A stretch of DNA of 64,000 nucleotides from Verrucomicrobiota bacterium (GCA_023443455.1 JAEZUE010000030.1:1-64000), one strand, 5' to 3'; positions 9,428 through 17,758 are shown, counted from the stretch's first letter. The notes: generated by a model not told the origin, from the sequence alone. Made by a program: numbers and translations.

Positions 9428-9531
9428 GGGAAGTTGGAAGTTTGAATTTGGAAGTTGGTGGCACAGGCCGGGCCTCCCCGGCTCGCGCCACCACTTCTCC
9501 ACCAACTTCAAACTGCCAAATTCCAACTTCC
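9428..9531. repeat. Imperfect inverted repeat after the PPi-PEPCK gene (AAGTTGGAAGTT type)
   Basis: The left arm at 9428-9460 is built of GGAAGTTGGAAG, TTTGAATTTGG and AAGTTGG. The right arm at 9499-9531 mirrors it (CCAACTTC, AAACTG, CCAAATTCCAACTTCC). About 38 bp of GC-rich DNA separate the arms. A single arm of the same family appears at 16282-16317. It might act as a transcription stop for the preceding gene, but it lacks a clean T-tract. Confidence 0.7.
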
Positions 9532-9541
9532 TTTTGCTCCC

Positions 9542-9748
9542 ATGAGTACCTTCACCTGTTCCCACCACAACGTCCCCGAGGACTGGTGCCTGCTGCTCAA
9601 GACCGACTGCGTGCCCGGCCGCCCCGGCTGCGTGCTGCGCGGCAAGAACGTGTTTCTCGTTCCGGTCGAAGAACGCATCCGCGAGAAGGAGGCGGCCCGG
9701 CGGGCAAACACCGCCCGTGGCACCGCGCGACCGAACGGAAAGCTGTAG
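9542..9748 (+). CDS. Small hypothetical protein, Cys-rich N-terminus
   Basis: A 68-residue protein starting at ATG 9542. The first 35 residues contain four Cys and a His pair (CSHHNVPEDWC, then DCVPGRPGC), which could form a small metal site. The C-terminus is basic (REKEAARRANTARG). I do not recognise the family. It lies between two intergenic repeats (9428-9531 and the GTTCAA-type words near 9855-9897) and has no evident operon partner. The Cys pattern and a compact start support a real gene, but this is uncertain. Confidence 0.5.
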   Translation: MSTFTCSHHNVPEDWCLLLKTDCVPGRPGCVLRGKNVFLVPVEERIREKEAARRANTARGTARPNGKL

Positions 9749-9958
9749 GCCACCGCGTCGAGGTGGCTTGATCGCCTTGGGCAGCAGGGGCCTCCCACCC
9801 CTGTGTCCGATCGCCTCACGGGCGAGACGCTCGTGCCACATTCTGCCCTCCGCCCAGTTCAATGTTCAGTGTTCCCTGTTGAACGTTCAAAGTTCGGTCC
9901 GCCCCGCCGCATCCACGGCTTGAACTGCGCCTCCGGGCCACGCATACCTTTGGCCCTT

Positions 9959-11017
9959 ATGGCGAAGCGTCTTCTGGTCACCGGCTCCTCCGGCCTCATC
10001 GGCTCGGAGGTCTGCGTCTATTTCTCCCGACAGGGCTACACGATCCACGGCGTCGACAACAACCAGCGCGCCGTCTTCTTCGGCCCGCAGGGCGACACCC
10101 GCTGGAACCAGCAGCGCCTGCTGCGCGACCTCCCGGGCTTCGAGCACCACGAACTGGATATCCGCGATCGCGCCGGCGTGCTCGCCCTCGTCAAGGAGGT
10201 GCAGCCCGACGTCATCGTGCACACCGCCGCCCAGCCCTCGCACGACCGCGCCGCCGCGATCCCCTTCGACGATTTCGACACCAACGCCGTCGGCACGCTC
10301 AACCTGCTCGAGGCCAACCGCCAGGTGAACCCCGAGGTGCCCTTCGTGCACATGTCGACCAACAAGGTCTACGGCGACGCCCCCAACCGCATCGCGCTGC
10401 AGGAACTCGAGACCCGCTGGGACTACGCCGATCCGGCCTACGAACATGGCATCGCCGAGACGTTCTCCATCGACCAGTCGAAGCACTCGCTTTTCGGCGC
10501 CTCCAAGGTCGCCGCCGACGTCATGGTCCAGGAGTACGGCCGCTACTTCAACATGCCGACCTGCTGCCTGCGCGGCGGCTGCCTCACCGGCCCGAACCAC
10601 ACCGGCGTCGAGCTCCACGGCTTCCTCTCCTACCTCGTGAAGTGCAACCTCGAGGGCCGCGAGTACCGGGTCTTCGGTTACAAGGGCAAGCAGGTCCGCG
10701 ACAACATCCACTCGCTCGACGTCGCCCGCTTCATGCACGCCTTCGTCTCCGCCCCGCGCGTGGGCGAGGTCTACAACCTCGGCGGCGGCAAGGCCAACTC
10801 CTGCTCCATCCTCGAGGCCTTCGCCATCGCCGAAAAGTTCTCCGGCAAGAAACAGGCCTACACCTACATCGAGGAGAACCGCATCGGCGACCACATCTGC
10901 TACTACTCCGACCTGCGCAAAATGCGCGCCCACTACCCGTCGTGGGACATCTCGGTGAGCCTCGAGGAGACCATCCGCCAGATCGTCGAAGCCTGGCAGA
11001 AGCGCCCGCAGGCCTGA
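9959..11017 (+). CDS. NAD-dependent sugar epimerase (CDP-paratose 2-epimerase-like, extended SDR)
   Basis: A 352-residue extended short-chain dehydrogenase/reductase. The Rossmann motif GSSGLIGSEV is at residues 9-18, the acidic ribose-binding position follows in HGVDNNQRA, and the active-site Ser/Thr block is STNKVYG near residue 130. Where the family catalytic YxxxK is expected the sequence is LFGASK, so the Tyr position is Phe; my recollection is that some CDP-tyvelose epimerase-like proteins share this, but it should be noted. Later motifs RGGCLTGPNHTGVELHGFL and RDNIHSLDVARF fit nucleotide-sugar epimerases. It is probably involved in making a rare sugar for a surface glycan, since a second epimerase and two glycosyltransferases follow on the same strand. 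The start at 9959 removes a low-complexity upstream extension. Confidence 0.85.
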   Translation: MAKRLLVTGSSGLIGSEVCVYFSRQGYTIHGVDNNQRAVFFGPQGDTRWNQQRLLRDLPGFEHHELDIRDRAGVLALVKEVQPDVIVHTAAQPSHDRAAAIPFDDFDTNAVGTLNLLEANRQVNPEVPFVHMSTNKVYGDAPNRIALQELETRWDYADPAYEHGIAETFSIDQSKHSLFGASKVAADVMVQEYGRYFNMPTCCLRGGCLTGPNHTGVELHGFLSYLVKCNLEGREYRVFGYKGKQVRDNIHSLDVARFMHAFVSAPRVGEVYNLGGGKANSCSILEAFAIAEKFSGKKQAYTYIEENRIGDHICYYSDLRKMRAHYPSWDISVSLEETIRQIVEAWQKRPQA

Positions 11018-11171
11018 CGAGGATCGAGCGACGGGAGACGCGATGAACACTCCGGAACCAGCCTCGGTCTACTCCCACCCCGTGGCGCAGGCGTCCCTGC
11101 CTGCGTCCCCCATCTTCGCCCGATCTCCGGCATAATCGAACCCCGCATCAATCGCCCGCCCCAACCCTAGC

Positions 11172-11282
11172 CCTCGACGCTCGTCCTCTCATCGCTCGTC
11201 TTCCTTTTCACCTCGTCGTAGACCTCCGTGGTCCCGCTGATGGTCCTCGACGCTCGTCCTCTCATCGCTCGTCTTCCTTTTC
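11172..11282. repeat. 38-bp direct repeat, two identical copies
   Basis: Positions 11172-11209 and 11245-11282 are identical over 38 bp and start CCTCGACGCTCGTCCTCTC. They are spaced 73 bp apart in the 300-bp gap between the two epimerase genes. Short related words (CTCGTCCCTCGAC) continue to the start codon at 11318 and recur at 12422-12441 and 30736-30866. Confidence 0.85.
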
Positions 11283-11317
11283 CGGCTCTCGTCCCTCGAC
11301 CGCTCGTCCCTCGACTC

Positions 11318-12409
11318 ATGAAGCTCCTCATCACCGGCATCTGCGGTTTCGTCGGCAGCACGCTCGCCCACGCGTTGCTCGACGCCGTGCCCGACCTGCA
11401 GCTCGTCGGCCTCGACAACTTCATCCGCCCCGGCGCCGAGTCCAACCGCGCCGCGCTGAAGGCGCGCGGCGTGAAGTTGTTTCACGGCGACATCCGCGCC
11501 GCCAGCGACCTCGAGCCGCTCCCGGCGGTCGACTGGGTGATCGATGCCGCCGCCAACCCGAGCGTGCTCGCCGGCGTCGACGGCAAGACCAGCTCGCGCC
11601 AGCTCGTCGAACACAACCTGCTCGGCACGGTGAACCTGCTCGAGTTCTGCAAGACCCACCGCGCCGGCTTCATCCTGCTCAGCACCAGCCGCGTCTACTC
11701 CATCGCGCCGCTCGCCGGCCTGCCGGTCGTCCCGGAGCACGGTGCCTACACGCCGGATACCACGCACCCGCTGCCCGCGGGCGTGAGCCCGGCCGGCGTG
11801 CACGAGAGCTTCTCCACCGCCGCGCCCGTCTCGCTCTACGGCGCCACCAAGCTCACCAGCGAGGCGCTGGCCCTCGAATACGGCGAGACGTTCCACTTCC
11901 CGGTCTGGATCAACCGCTGCGGCGTGCTCGCCGGCGCCGGCCAGTTCGGCCGCCCCGACCAGGGCATCTTCGCGTATTGGATCAACACCCACCTGCGCCG
12001 CCGCCCGCTCAAGTACATCGGCTTCGACGGCCTCGGCCACCAGGTGCGCGACTGCCTCCACCCGCGCGACATCGCCCCGCTGCTGCTCAAGCAGTTCGCC
12101 ACCACCACCGCACCGGCTGCGGCCGCTCCCGGCCTTTCCCCGCGCATCTGCAACGTCGCCGGTGGCGCGCAGGCGAGCATGTCGTTGCGCCAGCTCACCG
12201 CGTGGTGCGACGGACGCTTCGGCCCGCACCCGGTCGCCTCCGACCCGCAACCGCGCCCCTTCGATATTCCCTGGATGGTGCTCGATCCGGCACACGCCAC
12301 TGAAGTCTGGGGTTGGCGCCCGCAGACTCCGCTGCTCACGATCCTCGAGGAGATCGCCGTGCACGCCCAACAGCACCCCGACTGGCTCGACCTCTCCGCC
12401 CCCTTCTGA
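11318..12409 (+). CDS. NAD-dependent epimerase/dehydratase (extended SDR)
   Basis: A 363-residue extended SDR. The nucleotide-binding motif GICGFVGSTL starts at residue 7, followed by GLDNFIRPGAE with the Asp that binds the NAD ribose. The catalytic set is intact: STSRVYS near residue 126 and YGATK near residue 178. RDCLHPRDIAPLL near residue 245 is the usual substrate-side block. The C-terminus (DPAHATEVWGWRPQTPLLTILEEI) is the 'K..LGW.P...L..gl' end of nucleotide-sugar epimerases. It follows the first epimerase and precedes two glycosyltransferases, which suggests a shared job in making an activated sugar. The exact sugar cannot be told. The start ATG at 11318 begins MKLLITG directly after repeat words. 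Confidence 0.85.
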   Translation: MKLLITGICGFVGSTLAHALLDAVPDLQLVGLDNFIRPGAESNRAALKARGVKLFHGDIRAASDLEPLPAVDWVIDAAANPSVLAGVDGKTSSRQLVEHNLLGTVNLLEFCKTHRAGFILLSTSRVYSIAPLAGLPVVPEHGAYTPDTTHPLPAGVSPAGVHESFSTAAPVSLYGATKLTSEALALEYGETFHFPVWINRCGVLAGAGQFGRPDQGIFAYWINTHLRRRPLKYIGFDGLGHQVRDCLHPRDIAPLLLKQFATTTAPAAAAPGLSPRICNVAGGAQASMSLRQLTAWCDGRFGPHPVASDPQPRPFDIPWMVLDPAHATEVWGWRPQTPLLTILEEIAVHAQQHPDWLDLSAPF

Positions 12410-12456
12410 CCGCTCCGCGCCCTCGACGCTCGTCGCTCGTCCGGTTTCCGCCCTCC

Positions 12457-13206
12457 ATGCCCAACGCCCCCCTGAAACTCTTCTCCGTCGTCATGCCCGC
12501 GCGCGACGAGGAGGAGTCCCTGCCCGCCTCCGTCACCGACATCTTCGAGACCTTCACCCGTGAAGGCATCCCGCACGAGATCGTCGTGGTCGACGACGGC
12601 AGCAAGGACGGCACGTGGAAGGTCTTGCAGGAACTGAAGGAGAAGGTGCCCACGCTGGCACCCACGCAGAACCCGGGGCCGCACGGCTTCGGCCGCGCCA
12701 TCATCTGGGGGCTCAACCACATGGCCGGCGACTCCTGCGTCATCATGATGGCCGACGCCTCCGACTCGCCGTCCGACGCCGTCAACTACTGGAAGATCCT
12801 CAACGACGGCTACGACTGCGCCTTCGGCAGCCGTTTCGTGAAGGGCGGCAAGGTCGTCGACTACCCGCGCATCAAGCTCGCGGTGAACCGCCTGGCGAAC
12901 TTCCTCGTGCGCCTCGGCTTCCGGCACGGGCTCAACGACACGACCAACGCGTTCAAGGCCTACCGCCGCACCGTGATCGACGGTTGCCGCCCGCTCATCG
13001 CGCCGCACTTCAACCTCACCGTCGAGATCCCGCTCAAGGCCATCGTGCGCGGCTTCACCTTCAAGGTCGTGCCCATTTCGTGGCAGAACCGCAAATACGG
13101 TGTCGCCAAGCTCAAGATCAAGGAGATGGGCTCCCGCTACTTCTTCATCTGCGCCTACGTCTGGCTCGAGAAGTACTTCAGCCGCGGCGACTATCGGCGA
13201 AAGTAG
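12457..13206 (+). CDS. Family 2 glycosyltransferase
   Basis: A 249-residue GT2 (GT-A fold) enzyme. Near the N-terminus VVMPARDEEESLP and then VVVDDGSKDGTW are the sugar-nucleotide-binding block. GPHGFGRAIIWGL and MMADASDSPSDA around residues 80-105 give the DxD-like metal site. GSRFVKGGKVVDYP near residue 125 and DTTNAFKAYRR near 170 match the dolichyl-phosphate mannose synthase/ArnC-like subgroup that moves a sugar to a lipid phosphate. There is no C-terminal membrane pair, so it probably binds the membrane peripherally. It ends 11 bp before the large membrane protein, and the two are likely translated from one message. Confidence 0.88.
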   Translation: MPNAPLKLFSVVMPARDEEESLPASVTDIFETFTREGIPHEIVVVDDGSKDGTWKVLQELKEKVPTLAPTQNPGPHGFGRAIIWGLNHMAGDSCVIMMADASDSPSDAVNYWKILNDGYDCAFGSRFVKGGKVVDYPRIKLAVNRLANFLVRLGFRHGLNDTTNAFKAYRRTVIDGCRPLIAPHFNLTVEIPLKAIVRGFTFKVVPISWQNRKYGVAKLKIKEMGSRYFFICAYVWLEKYFSRGDYRRK

Positions 13207-13217
13207 GAGCCCGCCCC

Positions 13218-14981
13218 ATGCCCCAGCACCCGCTCGACCTTCGCATCTTCGAGTGGTTCGACCACCACGGTTGGGCGTACTGGATCATCGGCTACTGCGC
13301 CGTCGCCCTGTGGCTCGCCGCCGCCCTCGCCCCCCTCGCCACGATCGCGACCGCCGGCGCGCAGCCCGCCCCCGACCGCCGGCCGTGGGCGCTGCGCCTG
13401 CTGGGCGCGCCGCCCCTCTTCCTCGCCGCGACACTGCTGGTCTTCTGCGCCTTCCGTTGGCCGACGTGGTTTGCCGGCCGCATGGAAAACCCCGACGAGG
13501 CCCAATGGGTCGCCGCCGCCCTCACCTTCGCCGACGGCGGTCTGCCCTGGAAACATGTCGACTGCACCACCTCGGGGCCCCTCAACCCCTACCTCCTGAC
13601 GCTGGGGCGCCTCTTCGGCCTCCCCCTGGACTATCTCGGTGTCCGCATCTTCACCACGCTGGTCCAGGCCGTTTCCGCCCTGATCCTGTGGCGCGCCGCC
13701 CGTCGCCTCGTGCCCGAATGGGCCGCCCGTCTCGCCCTGCTCCCCGCCGTCAACCTCTGGGCGTGCCGCTGGTTCCACGACATGGTCCAATACAGCAGCG
13801 AACAGGCCCCGGTGCTCCTGCTCGCGCTTGCCGGCTGGGCCGGTGCGGTGGCGTTGACGACCGACCGACGCCCGCTACGAACCTGGTTGTTCGCCGCCGC
13901 CGGTTTCTGCACCACCGCCTCGCTCTTCGCCAAACCCCAGACGCTCCCGGTCGCCGCCGCGCTCGGCCTGCTTCAGCTCGTCGCCGTCGTGCTCGGACCA
14001 CCCGGCGCCGCCCCCACCCGAGCCGCACGATGGCGGCACGGCACGGCGCTGGTCGGCGGCGCCCTGGCCCCGCTCGCCCTCTTCGCCGGTTATCTCTGGA
14101 TCTACGGACTCTTCGCCCAGGTGCACGTCTTCACGTGGCAGGGCAACCTGCTCTACGCCGGAGCCCGCACCTACCCGCTATCCGCCAGCCCGGAGAGCTT
14201 CTTCGAACTGCTCCACCCCATGCGGGGCAGCACCGCCGCCGTGCTCGGAGTACTGGCCTTTGCCCTCCTGACAGCTTGGCCGGCGACCGCCGCCCCGAGG
14301 TCGAACTGGCGTTCCATGGCCGGGGCCTGGCTGCTCACCCTGGCGGCGCTGGCCACGATCGCCAGTCCCGGGCGCATCTTCCGCCACTACCTGCATTTCC
14401 TCGTGCTACCGCTCGGCTGGCTCGCCGCCACCAACCTGACCGGTGCCGCATCCTCGGCAAACAACCGGCAACGTCACCTCGCGCCCATCGCGCTGCTGTT
14501 CGTGCTGTTCACCAGCGCGTGGCCGTTGTGGCAGACGTGGGGATCGGTGCCCGCCATGAACGGCCAGCTCTATTTCTGGCGGCAGCGCCAAGTCAGCCCC
14601 GCCGGCGCCGCCCTCCGCGCGCTCGCCCGCCCCGGCGACCGGCTCGTCGTCTGGGGCTGGGCTCCGCACCTTCACCTGGAAAGCGCCCTGCCGCAGGGCG
14701 CCCGCGAAGCCCACTACGAACGGGCCATCATCGCCGGCCCGCTCCAGTCCCACCACCGCGACCGCCTGCTCTTCGACCTGAAGCGCAACCAGCCCCGCTG
14801 GTTCGTCGACGCGGTCGCCCCGGGCCAATTCGGCTTCCGCGAACGCCAGCGCTTCGGCCACGAAACCTGGTCGCCACTGCGCGACTACATCGCCGCGAAC
14901 TACGAGCAGGTCGACGAGATCGACCGGATCCGCATCTATCGGCGACGCGATTCGGCCGGCGCCGCGCTCGGAGGCGATTGA
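13218..14981 (+). CDS. Multi-spanning membrane protein, GT39/ArnT-like glycosyltransferase
   Basis: A 587-residue polytopic protein with about 10-12 hydrophobic helices from residue 20 to about 440 and a C-terminal soluble domain of about 130 residues. After TM2 the loop holds MENPDEAQWVAAAL, which resembles the first-loop acidic motif of GT-C enzymes such as ArnT (D/E followed by a second acidic residue). The C-terminal region (LARPGDRLVVWGWAPHLHLESAL, ending VDEIDRIRIYRR) resembles the periplasmic domain of GT39-like proteins. GT-C enzymes use polyprenyl-phosphate sugars, which fits the GT2 gene 11 bp upstream as donor maker. The acceptor is unknown. Confidence 0.75.
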   Translation: MPQHPLDLRIFEWFDHHGWAYWIIGYCAVALWLAAALAPLATIATAGAQPAPDRRPWALRLLGAPPLFLAATLLVFCAFRWPTWFAGRMENPDEAQWVAAALTFADGGLPWKHVDCTTSGPLNPYLLTLGRLFGLPLDYLGVRIFTTLVQAVSALILWRAARRLVPEWAARLALLPAVNLWACRWFHDMVQYSSEQAPVLLLALAGWAGAVALTTDRRPLRTWLFAAAGFCTTASLFAKPQTLPVAAALGLLQLVAVVLGPPGAAPTRAARWRHGTALVGGALAPLALFAGYLWIYGLFAQVHVFTWQGNLLYAGARTYPLSASPESFFELLHPMRGSTAAVLGVLAFALLTAWPATAAPRSNWRSMAGAWLLTLAALATIASPGRIFRHYLHFLVLPLGWLAATNLTGAASSANNRQRHLAPIALLFVLFTSAWPLWQTWGSVPAMNGQLYFWRQRQVSPAGAALRALARPGDRLVVWGWAPHLHLESALPQGAREAHYERAIIAGPLQSHHRDRLLFDLKRNQPRWFVDAVAPGQFGFRERQRFGHETWSPLRDYIAANYEQVDEIDRIRIYRRRDSAGAALGGD

Positions 14982-15050
14982 CGGCGGCAACCGCTTTTCG
15001 AGTTTACGCCGTCCGAACAACTCCAGATTCATCAGCCTGCCCCCACCGCC

Positions 15051-15722
15051 ATGACCACCTTCCGCCACACCTTTGGATCTGCGCTGTTCGCCGCCTGCAT
15101 CCTCGCCTCGTCGCTCCACGCCCAAGTGCTCTCGCTCGGAATCGGCTCGGTCGGCAACGACGGCACCTTGAGCGAGCAGGTCTCGCCCCTCTATTCCGAA
15201 CGCCAACGCGGCTTCCAGTTCGCCGTGGCCAATGATTTCTCGATCGCAGGTCTGGCCGTTTTCGACCTCGGCAGCGATGGCTGGACCGGCTCGCCCACGG
15301 CAACCGTCTCGCTCTGGAGCGAAAACTCTCTCACCGAGCCCGTGCTCACCCTGGAAATCGCCGCCGATGCCCCCTTGTTCGGCTCGTCGACCGATTTCGC
15401 CGGCTACGGCCAATTCCGCACCGCCACCCTCGGCACGCCGCTCTCCCTTCTGGCCGGCACCTACCGCGTGACCGCCGACATGAGCGACATCGCGACACCC
15501 GGGGTGAATGATTTTATTGTTCTGCCCACCGCCCAGACGATCACGACGGCCTCGGGGGTTTCGGTCCTGGGAGCGATCAACGGCACCACCCTCCGAACCG
15601 ATCGCCACGCCTTCCTCGGCGGTAACGTCCTTTTCTCGGTCATCCCGGAGCCATCCACCTACGCCCTCGTGTTTGCCGGTCTTGTCGGTGCGGTGGCGGT
15701 GTGGAAACGTCGGCGGCGCTGA
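15051..15722 (+). CDS. PEP-CTERM sorting-domain protein (exosortase substrate)
   Basis: A 223-residue exported protein. Residues 1-24 are a Sec signal peptide ending LHAQ. The mature part is beta-rich and low in Cys (SPTATVSLWSENSL; LLAGTYRVTADMSD), in the style of choice-of-anchor proteins. The last 25 residues contain the PEP-CTERM signal: PEPSTYA, a hydrophobic helix and the basic tail KRRRR. In this system an exosortase cleaves near PEP and the protein is tied to extracellular polysaccharide production. It follows the glycan genes by 69 bp on the same strand, which agrees with a surface role. No exosortase gene is in the window. Confidence 0.9.
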   Translation: MTTFRHTFGSALFAACILASSLHAQVLSLGIGSVGNDGTLSEQVSPLYSERQRGFQFAVANDFSIAGLAVFDLGSDGWTGSPTATVSLWSENSLTEPVLTLEIAADAPLFGSSTDFAGYGQFRTATLGTPLSLLAGTYRVTADMSDIATPGVNDFIVLPTAQTITTASGVSVLGAINGTTLRTDRHAFLGGNVLFSVIPEPSTYALVFAGLVGAVAVWKRRRR

Positions 15723-15925
15723 ACGGGCCGCACGAGGGCGCTCTCGATCGACGGGAAAACAGGCCCGCCCCCCGTTCCCTGCGGGTGCCGGAGTTACGCT
15801 CTTCACTGCCGATCAGCGTCGCCGCGTAGGCGCCCCGCCTCGCATCCGAGAGCTGCACCGGAGTGCGCCGTCCCAGCCCCAACCCGGGCTTGCGCACCGG
15901 CGAGCCGTTCTGCTTGCTCCGCCGG

Positions 15926-16168
15926 ATGGACTATCGCACCAAGGCAGAATTTTTCATTCGTGGCATCACCGGCGGCTTCGTCGAGGCGGCCGAAGTGATC
16001 GCATGGTCGGACGAAGTCATCGTCGCCGCCGAGAAGACCGAAGACTGGATGGTCGAGATCTCGTCCGCCGGTCCCGAGGACCGCCTCGCCATCCTCGGCC
16101 ACCTCAACACCATCAAGGGCACCGTCGACGAGGCCGCGCTCGCCGAACTGCTCAAGGGCCGCGCCTGA
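15926..16168 (+). CDS. Small conserved-looking acidic protein of unknown function
   Basis: An 80-residue protein starting MDYRTKAEFF at ATG 15926. It is acidic, has no signal or membrane segment, and looks like a compact alpha/beta domain (VIAWSDEVIVAAEKTEDWMVEIS, then a Leu-rich C-terminal helix pair). I do not recognise the family. A strong terminator 42 bp after its stop supports a real transcription unit. An upstream in-frame ATG at 15863 would add a Pro/Arg-rich stretch typical of non-coding DNA and is not preferred. Confidence 0.65.
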   Translation: MDYRTKAEFFIRGITGGFVEAAEVIAWSDEVIVAAEKTEDWMVEISSAGPEDRLAILGHLNTIKGTVDEAALAELLKGRA

Positions 16169-16208
16169 GCGAACGCTGGGCGATCGCCAGCAAACCCTTT
16201 CCGACTCC

Positions 16209-16240
16209 AAGGCGCCGCACCCGCGGCGCCTTTTTGTTTT
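16209..16240 (+). terminator. Rho-independent terminator
   Basis: A perfect 8-bp stem, GGCGCCGC/GCGGCGCC (16211-16218 and 16223-16230), has an ACCC loop and is followed by TTTTTGTTTT. It ends the 80-residue gene upstream. Confidence 0.9.
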
Positions 16241-16281
16241 GGATCACGCCCCGATAGTTGGGCTGCCCCATCGGCCAGCCT

Positions 16282-16317
16282 CCACCAACTTCGAATTTCC
16301 AAATTCCAACTACTTCC
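16282..16317. repeat. Single arm of the AAGTTGGAAG-type repeat
   Basis: The stretch reads CCACCAACTTCG, AATTTCC, AAATTCCAAC and TACTTCC. It matches one arm of the inverted repeat at 9428-9531. It lies between the terminator and the stop codon of yjdM. Confidence 0.6.
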
Positions 16318-16321
16318 ATGC

Positions 16322-16657
16322 TCACTCCGTCACCTTCTTCACGAAGCAGGCCTTGAGCGCCATCGCCACGCCGTCGATACGGCAGTCGATCTCATGGTCG
16401 CCGTCGACCAGGCGGATGTTCTTGGCCTTGGTACCGCCCTTGAGCACGCCCGAGCCGCCGCGCAGCTTGAGGTCTTTGACGAGCACCACGGTGTCGCCCT
16501 CGGCCAACACCGTGCCGTTGGCGTCCTTCACCACGCGCGCCGCCTCCGGTGCCGCCTCCTTTGGCCACTCGTTGCCGCAGGTCGCGCACTCCCAGTGGTC
16601 GGCGTGTTCGAGAACATCATCGAGAGTGCAGGCGGGACAGGTGGGCTTGGTTTCCAT
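16322..16657 (-). CDS. yjdM: YjdM/PhnA-type zinc-ribbon protein
   Basis: A 111-residue protein of the YjdM (formerly PhnA) family. A zinc ribbon made of CPAC (residues 7-10) and CATC (24-27) is followed by the family's SH3-like C-terminal domain with the phrases VLAEGDTV, VKDLKLRGGS, GVLKGGTKAKNIRLVDGDHEIDCRIDG-like pattern and the basic end CFVKKV. The family was named after the alkylphosphonate operon but is not needed for phosphonate use; its function is open. The start is ATG 16657, since the upstream extension is low complexity. It is a single gene flanked by repeats. Confidence 0.93.
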   Translation of the reverse strand: METKPTCPACTLDDVLEHADHWECATCGNEWPKEAAPEAARVVKDANGTVLAEGDTVVLVKDLKLRGGSGVLKGGTKAKNIRLVDGDHEIDCRIDGVAMALKACFVKKVTE

Positions 16658-16739
16658 GGAAACGGTCAGTTGTTGGGGGCGCCCACAACCAGGGCAAGAG
16701 CGCAATGCGGAGTCCTGCTCTCGGCTCCCAAACCGTCCT

Positions 16740-17460
16740 CCCTCGTCCCCTCCCCTCTGTGACCGACCCAAGCACGACCACCGATCACACGGATTCTCAC
16801 GGATCTGTCATTTCGGTATCCGTGCTATCAGTGCAATTCTGCTTTCTCCGTGTTTCCGGTCCCGCACAGGCGGATAGCCACAAAGAGGTACGAGAAGCCA
16901 CGAAAACGATCTCGGTCCGACCCCACTCAAGGCAGGCCGGTTTTTTGTGCATTCTTGTGCCTTTTCGTGGCCACAATCCCGTTAGGCAGCGGCCCGGCGC
17001 GCCGAGTTCTCTGTGGGCCAATCCTCCGATCGGAGGTCACCATTTCTCAGCCCGATCCTTTCTCACGCGGAGGCGCGGAGCACGCGGAGATCGGAGGATG
17101 GCGTCCGCCCCACGAACTCCGCGGCTCCGCGTGAGGCCCTGCCTTGAAGTTCCGCGAGGTGGGTCGAAACCCGCATCACCCGTCCGACTCCGAGGACGAG
17201 ACCGATCCGGACCGAACCTCCGTGCCCTCCTCCGCCTCTCCGTGCGCTCTGTGACTCCGTCGGCGAGCGACGACCCTACCGCAGGCGCGCATTCGGATGG
17301 GCAGGCCATCCGTGTCCATCGGCGTTCATCCGCGGTTCCAACTCCCGGAGAATGGCGCCACAGATTCACACCGGTAGACGCAGATCCGGATGCAGAAACT
17401 GTCCGCCGAGATCATCGGTGAAGGGCTGTGTGCCTCTGTGCGCCAAACCTCTCTGCGGTC
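16740..17460. repeat. Gene-free cluster of at least five different intergenic repeat types
   Basis: There is no credible gene in these 720 bp. In order: CACGGAT/ATCCGTG words at 16774-16840; a CCACAAAGAGG/TTTTCGTGGCCAC inverted pair at 16868-16976; a CACGCGGAGGCGCGGAG/CTCCGCGTGAG inverted pair at 17057-17133; CTCCGCCTCTCCGTGC words near 17215-17255; ATCCGTGTCCATC words at 17303-17340; and CACAGATTCACACC with TGTGCCTCTGTGCGCC at 17356-17447. Most have mirrored left and right arms, so each can fold as a long imperfect hairpin. The ORFs crossing here have translations rich in Arg, Ser and Pro and no recognisable domain. Confidence 0.75.
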
Positions 17461-17575
17461 AAAAATGCGCGGCTCGCAAAAAACTTTTGTCCACCCCTTG
17501 AACTAAAACGGACTTGTTCCGATCCCATTTAGTGACCACACACTGTTGGCACACTTCCCGCATATACCGATTTCC

Positions 17576-17731
17576 ATGAACTGCTCCCTGCACAACTCCT
17601 CCGCCAAGGCGCTCCATCCGAGCTGCCAGCGAGGTTTTGCGCGCCCGCAGCAGTCCGTCGCCACCTGGCAGATTACCCAGGTAACTATGACGAAACGCGC
17701 CGCCGCCGCGCACGGGAAGTGGAAAAACTGA
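17576..17731 (+). CDS. Doubtful small ORF (51 aa) ahead of a strong terminator
   Basis: ATG 17576 opens a 51-codon frame (MNCSLHNSSAKAL, with a basic end KRAAAAHGKWKN) that stops 27 bp before a strong terminator. It has no recognisable domain and no good ribosome-binding site. The region could instead give a small RNA of about 200-250 nt ending at 17793. The terminator is the only strong evidence that something here is transcribed. Confidence 0.25.
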   Translation: MNCSLHNSSAKALHPSCQRGFARPQQSVATWQITQVTMTKRAAAAHGKWKN

Positions 17732-17758
17732 GGAGCACCTGACGACCTGCATCCGAAG

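Noticed and set aside
6551..9494. Two further frames (plus 6551-9445, minus 6561-9494) over the PPi-PEPCK gene
   Set aside because: One is Arg/Pro-rich and the other Gly/Val/Glu-rich; both are shadows of a long conserved-looking enzyme.
16740..17460. CRISPR-like array
   Set aside because: The repeats differ from one another, have no constant spacer length, and no cas gene is present.
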